In this document: positions 1 through 7,808 of the stretch, piece by piece
How positions within the stretch are numbered: position 1 is the first letter of the stretch
Layout of the letters: the number at the start of each line of letters is the position of its first letter
Source of the DNA: CAIVAT01 sp037128705
Lineage (GTDB): Bacteria; Bacteroidota; Bacteroidia; Bacteroidales; FEN-979
Length of the DNA: 20,852 nt
Reading direction: 5' to 3'
Assembly: GCA_037128705.1 (NCBI GenBank)
Contig: JBAXVX010000043.1
Location: 1-20,852 of the forward strand
Made by a program: the position numbers and the translations under genes
Notes under the pieces: model-generated
Told to the model about the DNA's origin: nothing
The model's input: the letters and a program-made list of their open reading frames with translations, nothing else
Database searches by the model: none

Positions 1-1286
1 AAATGTTCAAACTCGGTACCCGCCTCATTTAGTGTATAAAATACACCCATTACGGCCTGGGTTTCCTTAAGAAGTGACTTCAGGATAGCTCCGGAATATT
101 GTTTGCGCCCCGAATGTCCGATCATGGAACCGGAGATCGCCACAACACCTGCCTGCACCCGTGCTTTCGATTCAATGCTCTCGACCATGATGTTGATGGA
201 TTCTCCCAGCCGGCCAAGTTCATTGTTCGACTTAACCTGGTTCCTGATGGAGTAATCTCCCCCGGCAATTTTTTTGGTATCGGTATTTAATTCAACGATC
301 GGGGAGGAGATGGATCTGCTCAGATAATATACGATTAAAGTGATCAGAATGCCCGAAATAACAAACAGGATGAGGAGAAGTTGTCCCAGTGCATTGGTGG
401 GGGCACTCAGCTCGGCCCAATCCTGTTTACACACGAACCCCCAGCTTGTTTCCGGAATATAGGTGTAGGCTGCCAGCACTTTCTCCCCGCGATAATCATC
501 CCCGACTACGATTCCCGTTTTCCCCCGTGCTGCATTCATGGACGGCACCGCCTTGATCTGAAGTTTCAGGGGCGCATTGGCATACCAGCGAAGTTCATTC
601 AGCGCCACCACATCTTTATTCACCAGCAGGGTTTCACCGGTTTTGCCTAACCCGGTCCGGTTGAGCAGTAACTTGTACAGTGAATTCTGAAGATCGACCC
701 GTGCAACGATGATCCCGATAATTTCTTTGTTGCTTTGTCCCGAAGCATGCAAGGGCACTGAAAAGGTCATCGTATTTCCCAAAGAAGAGTTTGAATAATA
801 GATATCCTTTATGTAAAGCCTGTTGTTTTTTAACGGAGCTTCAAAGTAGGAATCGCCTGTTTTATCCTGCCCTTCGGATGAAGCACTGGTTGAAATTTCA
901 ACTTTCCCGGTTTTCGCATCGATGATGAAGATCTCCTCATAAACGACATAGTTCATCAAATAATTGGAAAGAATGGCCCTGATCTGTCTTTTATGCTCAT
1001 TTACCAATTTTTGATTGTTCCTTACATCCATTTCACGGGATAAAAGTCTCAAACCTTCGTTATGGGCCATGGTATTCAGGTTGGCCGACCGTTCGGCAAT
1101 CCAGGTTTCCACCTGCCCCACCTTCAGGTCGCGGATGGCCGCCAGTTTATCATAGGTCTTTTCTTCGAAGGCTTTTATGCTCTCCCGATACGTAATGATT
1201 GTGCCGATAAGCAGGGGCGACAAAGCGAGGAGAAGGAACCAGAAGGTGAATTTGGCCCGGATGCTCGAAAATTTAAATCCTTTCAT
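1..1286 (-). CDS. Membrane sensor, CACHE-HAMP-GAF-like (3' end outside window)
   Basis: Reading down from ATG at 1286, 428 codons stay open to the left edge, so the C-terminal output domain is missing. An N-terminal membrane helix (about residues 12-32, FTFWFLLLALSPLLIGTII) is followed by about 270 periplasmic residues of double-CACHE type. Signs of this are a helical stalk with an IRDLKVGQVETW stretch and a strand region around VDLQNSLYKLLLNRTGLGKTG. A second helix (LLLILFVISGILITLIVYYL) leads into a HAMP domain (SSPIVELN...GDYSIRNQV...NELGRLAESIN). The last visible residues (KSLLKETQAVMGVFYTL) look like the start of a GAF domain, so a hybrid histidine kinase or similar is as likely as a methyl-accepting protein. 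It follows cheR by 36 bases on the same strand, suggesting co-transcription and a methylation-linked or CheR-like signalling role. The ligand is unknown. Confidence 0.82.
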   Translation of the reverse strand, partial: MKGFKFSSIRAKFTFWFLLLALSPLLIGTIITYRESIKAFEEKTYDKLAAIRDLKVGQVETWIAERSANLNTMAHNEGLRLLSREMDVRNNQKLVNEHKRQIRAILSNYLMNYVVYEEIFIIDAKTGKVEISTSASSEGQDKTGDSYFEAPLKNNRLYIKDIYYSNSSLGNTMTFSVPLHASGQSNKEIIGIIVARVDLQNSLYKLLLNRTGLGKTGETLLVNKDVVALNELRWYANAPLKLQIKAVPSMNAARGKTGIVVGDDYRGEKVLAAYTYIPETSWGFVCKQDWAELSAPTNALGQLLLILFVISGILITLIVYYLSRSISSPIVELNTDTKKIAGGDYSIRNQVKSNNELGRLGESINIMVESIESKARVQAGVVAISGSMIGHSGRKQYSGAILKSLLKETQAVMGVFYTLNEAGTEFEH

Positions 1287-1322
1287 GCAAATGATTTTTA
1301 TAGGGTCAATGAATCGTATGGA

Positions 1323-2150
1323 TCATTTTTTTTCAAAAATCTTACAGTATTTCGAAACCTGCCTGAACTTTTCCCTGAAATGGGCCATCGGCGTCTCTGT
1401 TTCACCGAGCATTAAAATACCTTTCGGGGCCAGTGATTTGTGCAACTTATTAAAGATCAGTTCCTGGAATTCAGGGTTGAAATAGATAAGAACGTTGCGG
1501 CACAGCACTAGGTCGAAGTCTCCGAACACGCTTTCGCTGGGGGCATAGCTTTGTTTGTCGAGCAGATCGTACACCGAAAAGCGGATCATCCGTTTCAGGC
1601 TGGGCCGGATGGTAAAGACACCATCATGTCCAGTAAAATAATCCCTGAAGAAACCATGCCTGACCTCTTTGATGTTTTCGGCCGTGTATTCGCCCTGCCT
1701 GGCTCTGCTGATTACGCCGGCATCAAAATCGGTCGCAAAAAAATCGATGTGGAGGTTGATCTTTTCGCGTTTGAAATATTCATTCACCAGCATGGCCACT
1801 GAATAGGCCTCCTCACCGTCCGAACACCCGGCCGACCAGATCCTCAGGGCTGGGTCGTTTCTATTTTGCTTTGCCTTGATCAGGTCGGGGAGTATTATTT
1901 TCGAAAGCAGTTCGAATGAGAGCGGATCTCTGAAAAAGCGGCTGACATTGATCATGAAATTCTCGATCAGCCGGTCCGGTTCGCCTGGATCGGTGGTAAG
2001 AAGCTGATAGTAGGCTGAGGGATCTTTGGTTCTGGAGTTGGTTATCCTGTTTGTGATCCTTCGTTCGAGCATCTCCATGTGGTACGCCGAATAGTTAAAC
2101 CCCCGGTTTACATGCAGAAATTCAAGGATGTCGATAAAATTATACCCCAC
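1323..2150 (-). CDS. cheR: CheR-type protein-glutamate O-methyltransferase
   Basis: This 275-residue protein transfers methyl groups from S-adenosylmethionine to glutamates of chemoreceptors or related sensors in the cytoplasm. The N-terminal helical CheR_N region (residues 5-80, with RRITNRI and NFMINVSRFFRD) is followed by the methyltransferase fold. The SAM-binding motif is SAGCSDGEEAYS (106-117), the second acidic motif is FFATDFDAG (137-145), and the family signature is DLVLCRNVLIYFN (213-225). The length matches a stand-alone CheR without TPR repeats. The start is GTG at 2150; an in-frame stop lies nine codons upstream and no ATG lies between. The next gene downstream on the same strand is a CACHE-HAMP sensor, a likely substrate or pathway partner. 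Such CheR proteins also occur in Bacteroidota signalling clusters that do not control swimming. Confidence 0.93.
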   Translation of the reverse strand: MGYNFIDILEFLHVNRGFNYSAYHMEMLERRITNRITNSRTKDPSAYYQLLTTDPGEPDRLIENFMINVSRFFRDPLSFELLSKIILPDLIKAKQNRNDPALRIWSAGCSDGEEAYSVAMLVNEYFKREKINLHIDFFATDFDAGVISRARQGEYTAENIKEVRHGFFRDYFTGHDGVFTIRPSLKRMIRFSVYDLLDKQSYAPSESVFGDFDLVLCRNVLIYFNPEFQELIFNKLHKSLAPKGILMLGETETPMAHFREKFRQVSKYCKIFEKK

Positions 2151-2196
2151 GTTTTTCAGATTAATCCGGCAACCAAGTTATTAAATATAATGATGC

Positions 2197-2204
2197 CAAA
2201 TTTA
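2197..2204 (-). promoter_or_regulatory. Possible -7 box upstream of cheR
   Basis: The minus strand reads TAAATTTG, a match to the Bacteroidota -7 consensus TAnnTTTG, 46 bases before the GTG start of cheR. No convincing TTG -33 element is found 19-22 bases upstream, so this is tentative. Confidence 0.25.
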
Positions 2205-2224
2205 CCCGAAAAAACAGGGTTTGC

Positions 2225-4117
2225 TTACGGAAGATGGCAATAATTTTTATCCGGATTGTTATACCAGGTTTGGTTTACGGTCCCCCCTGATTCAGCCCAG
2301 GCACGGAATTGTGGGTAGGCCAGGAGGATCTCCGTTTTTTCGTTCGGGATCCAGAATTCTGATGCAACTACTTCAAGACCCCAGGGCAGATTGGTGTAGG
2401 ATCTGTAAAAACCTGTTGGGTTTGTAAAAGTGTTGCCGGGACTCCAGATCCATGAGGTGGGTGAATGATCATCGACGGTTCCGAACAAATTCATATTGGC
2501 GGCCATGGTGGGCGGATTCCCATAGGTGTGTACTTCATGATCGCGGTCAAGGTAAATATATACCTGGATCCATGGGTTATTTCCGCCCTGGCTGTTATTC
2601 CAGGCGTACCCAAAATCGACCGTCTGGCCCAGGCTTTCAAGAAGGTTGTTGTTGAACAGCATGACGGCGTTACTTACCTGCGGATCCTTTAGTACATTTT
2701 GAGGTTCGGTGAAGGTCACTGCGTTTGCCGGAAGGTAGGTGAACTGGGATGCCGTTGCGTCCGACTTAAGCCATTCGATTCCTGCACCACGGGGAATCCC
2801 GCCTCCGATCCAGTATACGTTGCTGATCACCCGTCCGCCAACCAGGTTGTTCTGGGCATTCCTGTACTGTTGAACCTTTGTTTTGAGGATGATGTCGTTG
2901 AAATCATAATCCCCATAACCTGGCCACAGGTCTTCATAGAGATGAAAATAGTAATTGTTCCCCGACGGAAAGATCGTGTTGTATGCCCTGGTGGGATCCT
3001 GGGGCCAGTAATCGGATTCATCGGGAACTCCATCCCCGTCGGCATCGGGCTGCACCGAAATATTCACCCAGGATGCTCCATTGATGACCCCAGGAAAACC
3101 TCCGCCCGATGCTGAATTGCCCGCAGCCGTCCCAGATCCCTCGTTGAATTTCCAGTAGCCCACCAAACCTATTTCATTCCCGACAGGGTTTGTGTGATAA
3201 AAAGCTGCTGCATCAGCATCACTGAATTCCTTTGTCCAGATGCAGATGTTATCCAGTAGTCCGTGAAAATACTTGTCAGGCGTGTTATCTCCCCACCGGC
3301 CAAAGCTCGTAATCAGCACGTTGGGATTGTATGCCATCACACTGCTGCTCATTCCTTCATAGATCCCGTCTAAATATAACTTACGGGTTCCATCGGCCAT
3401 GAATACGCCGACAACCTGGTGCCACGTGTCGTCCGAGACATTCTGGTTGGTGCTCTTCACATATTCGGTTGATCCGTTTTTTGATTTGACCTCGGCTTTA
3501 TAAAAATTCTCGGCATACTTTCGGAGGTAGACTCCATAATACCCGGTGGCCGTATTCGGATTGGCAATATTGACCAGCACCATATCGGAGTTTTCAGTAC
3601 CACCCCCCGGCGTTTTAAACCAGGCGCTGAATGTAAAGGGATACTGTACCACAATACCTGTCGGTCCGTTGTTGCTGACCTGGATGTAATTTCCACCGCC
3701 ATTCAGATTCAGCGCAAAATCGGCCGAAGCGGATGATTTCAATGCCGGCCCGATCACAAAATCGGTTTGGGCCACCTCCGTCCGGATATATTTGCTGAGG
3801 CGGGTTACCGGGGAATAGATCCTCAGGGAATCAGTGCCATAAGGCAGCTGAAAAGAAAAAAGCACCTTATTTCCGGTGATGGATTGCGCATCGAGCAGGT
3901 TGCCGCTTTTATCATACAGCCGCAACGTCTGCCCATTCCCGTTCCCGGCAATGTCGACCGCCAGGGAATAGTTTGTAGAACCTGACCAGTCAAATCCGCC
4001 AGGAACCTTCATGTCTTTCATTGCCTGGCTGGTATTACCGGGATCGCTGGTTTTTCTGCAGGCGGAGAAGGAGAGGGCGATGATCAGGATCAGGGCACCA
4101 GTTTTAATAATTTTCAT
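2225..4117 (-). CDS. LamG and LruC domain surface lipoprotein
   Basis: A 630-residue lipoprotein. I chose ATG 4117, 17 codons inside the longest ORF, because it directly begins a lipoprotein signal (MKIIKTGALILIIALSFSAC). Lipidation would be at Cys20, giving outer-membrane anchoring. Residues about 134-325 form a LamG/concanavalin-like lectin fold (FTFSAWFKTPG, WHQVVGVF, KLYLDGIYEG, LLDNICIW). Next is a calcium-type repeat DADGDGVPDESDYWPQDP (about 358-375). The C-terminal part is an LruC domain, recognised by PTRAYNTIFPSG and LYEDLWPGYGDYDFNDIIL. LruC proteins are surface or secreted proteins of poorly known function; binding of glycans or host or polymer surfaces is an inference from LamG. 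The gene is monocistronic-looking, 74 bases upstream of cheR, and divergent from the next gene. Confidence 0.88.
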   Translation of the reverse strand: MKIIKTGALILIIALSFSACRKTSDPGNTSQAMKDMKVPGGFDWSGSTNYSLAVDIAGNGNGQTLRLYDKSGNLLDAQSITGNKVLFSFQLPYGTDSLRIYSPVTRLSKYIRTEVAQTDFVIGPALKSSASADFALNLNGGGNYIQVSNNGPTGIVVQYPFTFSAWFKTPGGGTENSDMVLVNIANPNTATGYYGVYLRKYAENFYKAEVKSKNGSTEYVKSTNQNVSDDTWHQVVGVFMADGTRKLYLDGIYEGMSSSVMAYNPNVLITSFGRWGDNTPDKYFHGLLDNICIWTKEFSDADAAAFYHTNPVGNEIGLVGYWKFNEGSGTAAGNSASGGGFPGVINGASWVNISVQPDADGDGVPDESDYWPQDPTRAYNTIFPSGNNYYFHLYEDLWPGYGDYDFNDIILKTKVQQYRNAQNNLVGGRVISNVYWIGGGIPRGAGIEWLKSDATASQFTYLPANAVTFTEPQNVLKDPQVSNAVMLFNNNLLESLGQTVDFGYAWNNSQGGNNPWIQVYIYLDRDHEVHTYGNPPTMAANMNLFGTVDDHSPTSWIWSPGNTFTNPTGFYRSYTNLPWGLEVVASEFWIPNEKTEILLAYPQFRAWAESGGTVNQTWYNNPDKNYCHLP

Positions 4118-4292
4118 GGATATATCACTTTGGAAGGGACCAAAACAGGAAATAGTTGCGTCGGACAACAGACATCGAGGGATAAATTTAGTTGTTTTTC
4201 AGATCAATGCGGCCGGTGGGCTGACTTTTTATGAAAAATAAATTAACAATATCCGGATAATCCTGGTTACCTTGTTTATCCTGGTTTTTAAG

Positions 4293-4322
4293 TTGTGTTT
4301 GACTGGAAAAAGTATATTTTTG
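4293..4322 (+). promoter_or_regulatory. Bacteroidota-type promoter before broken amidinotransferase
   Basis: TTG (4293-4295), a 19-base spacer, then TATTTTTG (4315-4322) matches the primary sigma pattern TTG-N19..22-TAnnTTTG. It lies 30 bases before the ATG at 4352. The promoter appears intact although the gene it drives is broken. Confidence 0.6.
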
Positions 4323-4351
4323 TTACTCAGGAACAACCAACAAAGGAAACC

Positions 4352-4904
4352 ATGAAGAAAAATATTTCACGCAGGGAAGCCTTAAAGGCCATCGGGTTAA
4401 CGATGGGCACCGTAGCCATCGGCACATTACACCGACGATGAACTCTATCTCGAAAACGGCGACATCATGGTCGACGGAAACAACGTATATGTCGGCATGT
4501 CGGGAAATGCCACCAGTCCGAAAGGAGTTGCCTGGCTAAAGCAGTTGCTGGGCGATGAATACAGGGTTCATATCATCCGCCTTAAACCCGATCTCTTCCA
4601 TCTCGACTGGCTGCTGTCGCTGAATCGTCCCGGACTGCTTACCTATTGCCCGGAAGCGCTCATCGACCCGCTTTCCGAACCTCTTTCAAAATGGGATAAA
4701 ATCGAAGTGAGGGCCGATGAAATTGCCGGGGCGAACAACCTGAGCATCGACGAAAAGACCATTGTTGTTCCGGAACATCTCACCCGCATAGCCGACTCCT
4801 ATGACAAGAAGGGGATGAACGTATTGACAATCCCTGCAAAGGACACCATTGAGTATGGCTCCGGACCAAGGTGTCTGACGGCCATTCTCCGGCGCGATCC
4901 ATAG
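4352..4904 (+). pseudogene. Tat-exported amidinotransferase/dimethylargininase-like, internal deletion and frameshift
   Basis: ATG 4352 opens a twin-arginine signal (SRREALKAIGLTMGTVAIG), but this frame stops at 4439-4441 after 29 codons. From about 4425 a different frame carries the C-terminal half of an arginine deiminase-superfamily enzyme. It has LYLENGDIMVDGNNVYVG (the Glu-x-Gly-Asp substrate motif), LFHLDWLLSLNRPG with the catalytic-type His, and GSGPRCLTAIL with the catalytic-type Cys near the C-terminus. Full-length relatives have roughly 100-150 residues between the signal peptide and the ENGD motif; these are absent, and the two parts are out of frame. Both a deletion and a frame change are therefore needed to explain the sequence. 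The C-terminal half could be translated from ATG 4467 (145 residues) but would lack the first part of the active-site propeller. The call as an enzyme remnant is firm; the exact substrate is not. Confidence 0.8.
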
Positions 4905-4937
4905 GGACTCCTTTCCGGTTCCCTGAGGGGATACTAT

Positions 4938-4969
4938 TTTGTAAGACTCCGATAAATATTGTATGTTTG
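4938..4969 (+). promoter_or_regulatory. Bacteroidota-type promoter of small lipoprotein gene
   Basis: TTTG (4938-4941), a 20-base spacer, and TATGTTTG (4962-4969) are a full match to TTTG-N19..21-TAnnTTTG. Transcription would start near 4976, so the ATG at 4963 lies inside the -7 box and cannot be the start codon. The downstream ATG at 4987 is supported. Confidence 0.75.
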
Positions 4970-4986
4970 TGGTTCAAACCGGCATT

Positions 4987-5271
4987 ATGCATAAATCAAG
5001 TTTATTGATGATGGCGTTGACCATCCCGTTGTTCCTGTTTTTTACAGGTTGCAATTCCAAGGCGAAATCATGGAACCAGGCACAAAAAGATAAATGGACC
5101 GAGAGCTGCAAGAAGTTTATGAACGACCGTGGGGTTGCTCAAAGGGATGCAGCGGGCTTTTGTGATTGCATGCTGAAGAAGACCTCAGAAAAATACACCC
5201 CGGAAGAGGCGGTTAAGATTACGCCGGCCGAGGAGCAGCAGCTTTGGAAACAATGCGATTATAACTGGTAA
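4987..5271 (+). CDS. Small cysteine-containing lipoprotein, unknown function
   Basis: A 94-residue protein starting at ATG 4987, chosen because the in-frame ATG at 4963 overlaps the promoter and because MHKSSLLMMALTIPLFLFF then gives a clean signal ending in the lipobox FTGC (Cys22). The mature part is short, charged and mostly helical, with four further cysteines: ESCKKF, GFCDCML and KQCDYNW. The Cys-x-Cys pair and spaced single cysteines suggest two disulfides or a metal site in the periplasm. Similar small proteins with a helix-Cys/Cys-x-Cys pattern are common in Bacteroidota without assigned function. It has its own strong promoter. Confidence 0.78.
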   Translation: MHKSSLLMMALTIPLFLFFTGCNSKAKSWNQAQKDKWTESCKKFMNDRGVAQRDAAGFCDCMLKKTSEKYTPEEAVKITPAEEQQLWKQCDYNW

Positions 5272-5330
5272 CGGAAAAGACAGTAATCTGCAGAACAATT
5301 TTGCACATTCTGCCGTACCTTTGCTTCACC

Positions 5331-5723
5331 ATGTTCGACAACAAGCGAAATAGCGGTTCAGGCATCTTTGTAATCATCCTGATGATCGTTTTTTTCTCCC
5401 TCTTCCAGAAGGAGAAAGATCAGGACAATTCAGCAGTTGCGGCGATTATTTCCGATACGAACAGTTCAGTACTCCAGGCGGTTGCCGGGCCGGTGATCTC
5501 GGTCCCCCCAGCTGACTTTTCCCGGATCAACCCCTTCATTTCAAATTTTATATCCCCCGGATATGGCCTTCCCTGCTCGGTGCGTGGTTCAGACAACCTT
5601 CTTAACGGTTATCCATGCATTTCGCAGCTGAATCATCCGCTTAATCAACCGTTCATCCCCCTGTTTTTCCTGCAAAAGATACCTGAGCAGGGAGGCGATG
5701 ACGATCTCCCCGTCCTTTCTTAG
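5331..5723 (+). CDS. Hypothetical protein with one N-terminal membrane helix
   Basis: 130 residues from ATG 5331, preferred over an upstream ATG at 5301 because a TACCTTTG box (5316-5323) resembling a -7 element lies between them. Residues about 11-25 (GIFVIILMIVFFSLF) form a membrane helix or uncleaved signal followed by KEKDQD. The rest is rich in Pro, Ser and Asn with no motif I recognise (GPVISVPPADFSRINPF, NHPLNQPF) and ends with an acidic tail (GGDDDLPVLS). It may be a small anchored protein or a decayed remnant. No good -33 element precedes the -7 box (the nearest TTTG is only 12 bases away). Confidence 0.45.
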   Translation: MFDNKRNSGSGIFVIILMIVFFSLFQKEKDQDNSAVAAIISDTNSSVLQAVAGPVISVPPADFSRINPFISNFISPGYGLPCSVRGSDNLLNGYPCISQLNHPLNQPFIPLFFLQKIPEQGGDDDLPVLS

Positions 5724-5806
5724 TTCACTGAACTTTTATTTCATTGACCGCCGCATATTCATGCACGGTTTTATTATTCCATTCATTGAATTCAACATTT
5801 ATATTT

Positions 5807-6427
5807 ATGAAAACTTTAAGATATATTTTCATGGGGCTGATGTTGCTCCTGTTCACCCCCGTTGGCCATACTCAAACCCCGGTAGCAGCCAAACAGGTCA
5901 TTACTTTGCAATGTGTCCCGGGCCATGCACCCGATAAACAGCTCTCTGCATCGAAAGAGATCCTGCTGCGGCGACTGGCGGCCATGGGGATCAGGGATGC
6001 CATGATCACCCAGCAGACCGGGGCTTCCGGACTGGTTGTCACGGTAGGGGATACCATTTCCCGCAAAACCCTTTCCGATCTCCTGCTGATCCAGGGTCAT
6101 ATGTGTCTTGGTGAATCCATCCATGAACAGGATGTGAAGGAGGCGCATGGCGATTTTACCGACCCCGGCCATGCTGTTCTGTGTATCACCCTGAAGGAGG
6201 AGGCCTGGAAGCGGTGGGAAGATGTAACCATCAGCCATAAAAACCAGCCTGTTGACTTCGTGATCGACAGCAAGGTTTATGGTTCCCCGCGGATTGCGGA
6301 TAAAATTTCCCACGGGCAGATTTCGCTGAGTGGCAGCGGCTTCTCAAAGGTTGAGGTCAGGAAACTGGTGGCCATCCTTTCGTTCGGAACCCTGCCCCTG
6401 AAATTTACTATAGTGGATAATCACTAA
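5807..6427 (+). CDS. Secreted stand-alone SecD P1-like domain protein
   Basis: 206 residues from ATG 5807 (MKTLRYIFMGLMLLLFTPVG, signal peptide with likely cleavage after HTQ). The upstream in-frame ATG at 5744 would bury the signal. Residues about 28-100 resemble the base of the SecD periplasmic P1 region (SKEILLRRLAAMGIRDAMI, then VVTVGD). Residues about 122-203 resemble the P1 head: VLCITLKEEAWKRWEDVT, FVIDSKVYGSPRI, ISLSGSGFSKVEVRKLVAIL and FGTLPLKFTIV line up with the SecD pattern of an operand helix, VLDGKVYSAP-like strand and LRSGALP-like turn. There are no transmembrane helices beyond the signal, so it is not a SecD translocase subunit. It may be a periplasmic relative with an unknown binding role. 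It ends 20 bases before a bidirectional terminator. Confidence 0.75.
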   Translation: MKTLRYIFMGLMLLLFTPVGHTQTPVAAKQVITLQCVPGHAPDKQLSASKEILLRRLAAMGIRDAMITQQTGASGLVVTVGDTISRKTLSDLLLIQGHMCLGESIHEQDVKEAHGDFTDPGHAVLCITLKEEAWKRWEDVTISHKNQPVDFVIDSKVYGSPRIADKISHGQISLSGSGFSKVEVRKLVAILSFGTLPLKFTIVDNH

Positions 6428-6446
6428 AAAGTGGAACATGTCCATG

Positions 6447-6480
6447 AAAAAATCCCCGTCCTTTCCGGCGGGGATTTTTT
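6447..6480. terminator. Bidirectional rho-independent terminator
   Basis: AAAAAATCCCCG (6447-6458) and CGGGGATTTTTT (6469-6480) form a perfect 12-bp stem around a 10-base loop, with A-tract and T-tract on the two sides. It sits between two convergent genes ending at 6427 and 6486 and can serve both. Confidence 0.88.
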
Positions 6481-6485
6481 TGTCA

Positions 6486-7274
6486 TCATCCCCTCCCCAT
6501 GATCCTCCAGGCGATCCCCAGGTTCAGCTGGTAATAGTCCCAAAAGGCGTTGAGGTATCCTCCGAAGGAGAGGTCGGCCTGCAGGTTTTCACAGATCCGG
6601 AAGGCAACCCCGGTATCCATGAAATATTCGGGGGCTTCATGCAGCGTTGCAAAGCCGTATCCCTCGGCGTATACATCCCATTTCGGGTGGAGGTGGATAT
6701 CGAAACATACCGCATAAAAATGGGTAGGGCAGGGGGTGATCCCATCCCAGGCGATCCCATAATTATAGCTGAGGTTGAGGTTGCCGGCAAAGTCGTTAGA
6801 CATGAGCAGGTAAAAGGAGGGGGCCACCTGGTCGGGCCTGAACTCCCTGGTTCCCCAGAAGGGCATCCTCAGGTTGAACATCACCGACAGGTTGGGTATT
6901 ACCCCGCGCTGGCTGAAAAGTTTGATCTTGGCGCCAAGGTTCAATGGCGTGATTCCGTAAATGACCGTGGTGCCGGTACTGTCCGTTGTAATGTTGTAAG
7001 GAAAATCGCACTCGAGGCGCAGCTCAGCCCATTTCAGCACACCGTACCTGACCAGGAGGGAGGAGAAGAGGAAATCCTGGCTGTGAACCGGTCCGTCGAG
7101 AAGGCTGGTGAACTGAAGGCCGTTCTCCAGTTGAAACTTCCGGTGCGCCACTAAACCGGGAGGGGTAGCCATGCCGGGCCTGTCGGCCGAAAAGGGGGCG
7201 GGATCATCCGTTTGCGCCATCACCGGTGTACAAAGCAGGAAAAGGTGTGAAAGAAACAGCAGGATATACCTCAT
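6486..7274 (-). CDS. Outer-membrane beta-barrel, MetA-pathway-type transporter family
   Basis: 262 residues with signal peptide MRYILLFLSHLFLLCTPVMAQ. The mature start FSADRPGMATPPGLVAHRKF followed by QLENGLQF is the typical opening of the barrel family related to phenol-degradation meta-pathway channel proteins. Alternating amphipathic strands continue to the end (RYGVLKWAELRLECDFPY, LGAKIKLF, IPNLSVMFNLRMPF, GNLNLSYNYGIAW, WDVYAEGYGF) and the protein closes with a strand, YQLNLGIAWRIMG. It probably sits in the outer membrane as a small-molecule channel; the substrate is unknown. Its start lies 8 bases after the dnph1/rcl gene on the same strand, so the two are probably co-transcribed. The pairing with a nucleotide hydrolase is suggestive but not proof of nucleoside traffic. 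Confidence 0.78.
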   Translation of the reverse strand: MRYILLFLSHLFLLCTPVMAQTDDPAPFSADRPGMATPPGLVAHRKFQLENGLQFTSLLDGPVHSQDFLFSSLLVRYGVLKWAELRLECDFPYNITTDSTGTTVIYGITPLNLGAKIKLFSQRGVIPNLSVMFNLRMPFWGTREFRPDQVAPSFYLLMSNDFAGNLNLSYNYGIAWDGITPCPTHFYAVCFDIHLHPKWDVYAEGYGFATLHEAPEYFMDTGVAFRICENLQADLSFGGYLNAFWDYYQLNLGIAWRIMGRG

Positions 7275-7282
7275 GGCATCGG

Positions 7283-7705
7283 CTATGTGATCTGTCGAAA
7301 AAAATCATCCATAATTTGCCTGGCCTCTTCGAAGGTTTGATATTCGCTGACCAGGATACCGGGGCATCCGGCGATCATGGCCGACAGTTTCCTGTCGCCT
7401 TGCAAACGGTACAGGCACAAAATCTTTTTATGCAGATCAACGGCTGTGGCCATCTCGAAGCCGACCCCCAGGCTGGGTGTGGAGACCTCGGCCACCACGA
7501 AATCAGCGCCCGAAAGCCAGCCGATGTCGCGCTTGAAAATCTCCTCATCCGTCATGCCGGCTTCTCCCATCGTGGTAAGGCCGGCCTCTCCGATGTGCTC
7601 GGTTAAAACATCCCCGAAACGCTGCAGGTACGAGATGATCTTCTGATAAAGTTCAAGGTCGTTTCGTCCACCCCTGATGGAACCGGCAAAATAGATTTTT
7701 TTCAT
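7283..7705 (-). CDS. rcl: 2'-deoxynucleoside 5'-phosphate N-hydrolase (DNPH1/Rcl family)
   Basis: 140 residues from ATG 7705, chosen because the family begins with this strand (KKIYFAGSIRGGR); the longer ORF start at 7777 would add 24 residues overlapping the promoter. It cleaves the N-glycosidic bond of deoxynucleoside monophosphates to free base and deoxyribose 5-phosphate, in the cytoplasm. Family landmarks are YFAGSIRGGR (5-14), FGDVLTEH (30-37), RDIGWLSGADFVVAEVSTPS (59-78), GVGFEMA with the catalytic Glu84, ILCLYR (95-100) and the phosphate-binding RKLSAMI (105-111). The match to the animal enzyme is close over the whole length. A promoter matches directly upstream, and the barrel gene follows in the same transcript. 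Confidence 0.92.
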   Translation of the reverse strand: MKKIYFAGSIRGGRNDLELYQKIISYLQRFGDVLTEHIGEAGLTTMGEAGMTDEEIFKRDIGWLSGADFVVAEVSTPSLGVGFEMATAVDLHKKILCLYRLQGDRKLSAMIAGCPGILVSEYQTFEEARQIMDDFFRQIT

Positions 7706-7735
7706 GGCATGGATGCATGCATGGTAAAATAGCTT

Positions 7736-7768
7736 CAAATATAGGCTAATTTGGGTGGATCGTGCCAA
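7736..7768 (-). promoter_or_regulatory. Promoter of the rcl-barrel operon
   Basis: On the minus strand TTG (7768-7766), a 22-base spacer, then TATATTTG (7743-7736), a perfect TAnnTTTG box. A start of transcription near 7729 leaves a leader of about 24 bases before ATG 7705, and the leader contains the self-complementary TGCATGCA. Confidence 0.62.
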
Positions 7769-7808
7769 TATAATCACCCGTTGTGAGGGATAAAAAGCGC
7801 CCGGATCT

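Noticed and set aside
5300..5323. Promoter for the 5331 gene
   Set aside because: A TACCTTTG box exists, but the nearest TTTG is only 12 bases upstream instead of 19-22.
6438..7154. Long plus-strand ORF (238 residues)
   Set aside because: It is antisense to the barrel gene, which has a signal peptide and family pattern; the plus-strand product is rich in Gly, Val and Glu with no domain, as expected from the complement of a barrel gene.
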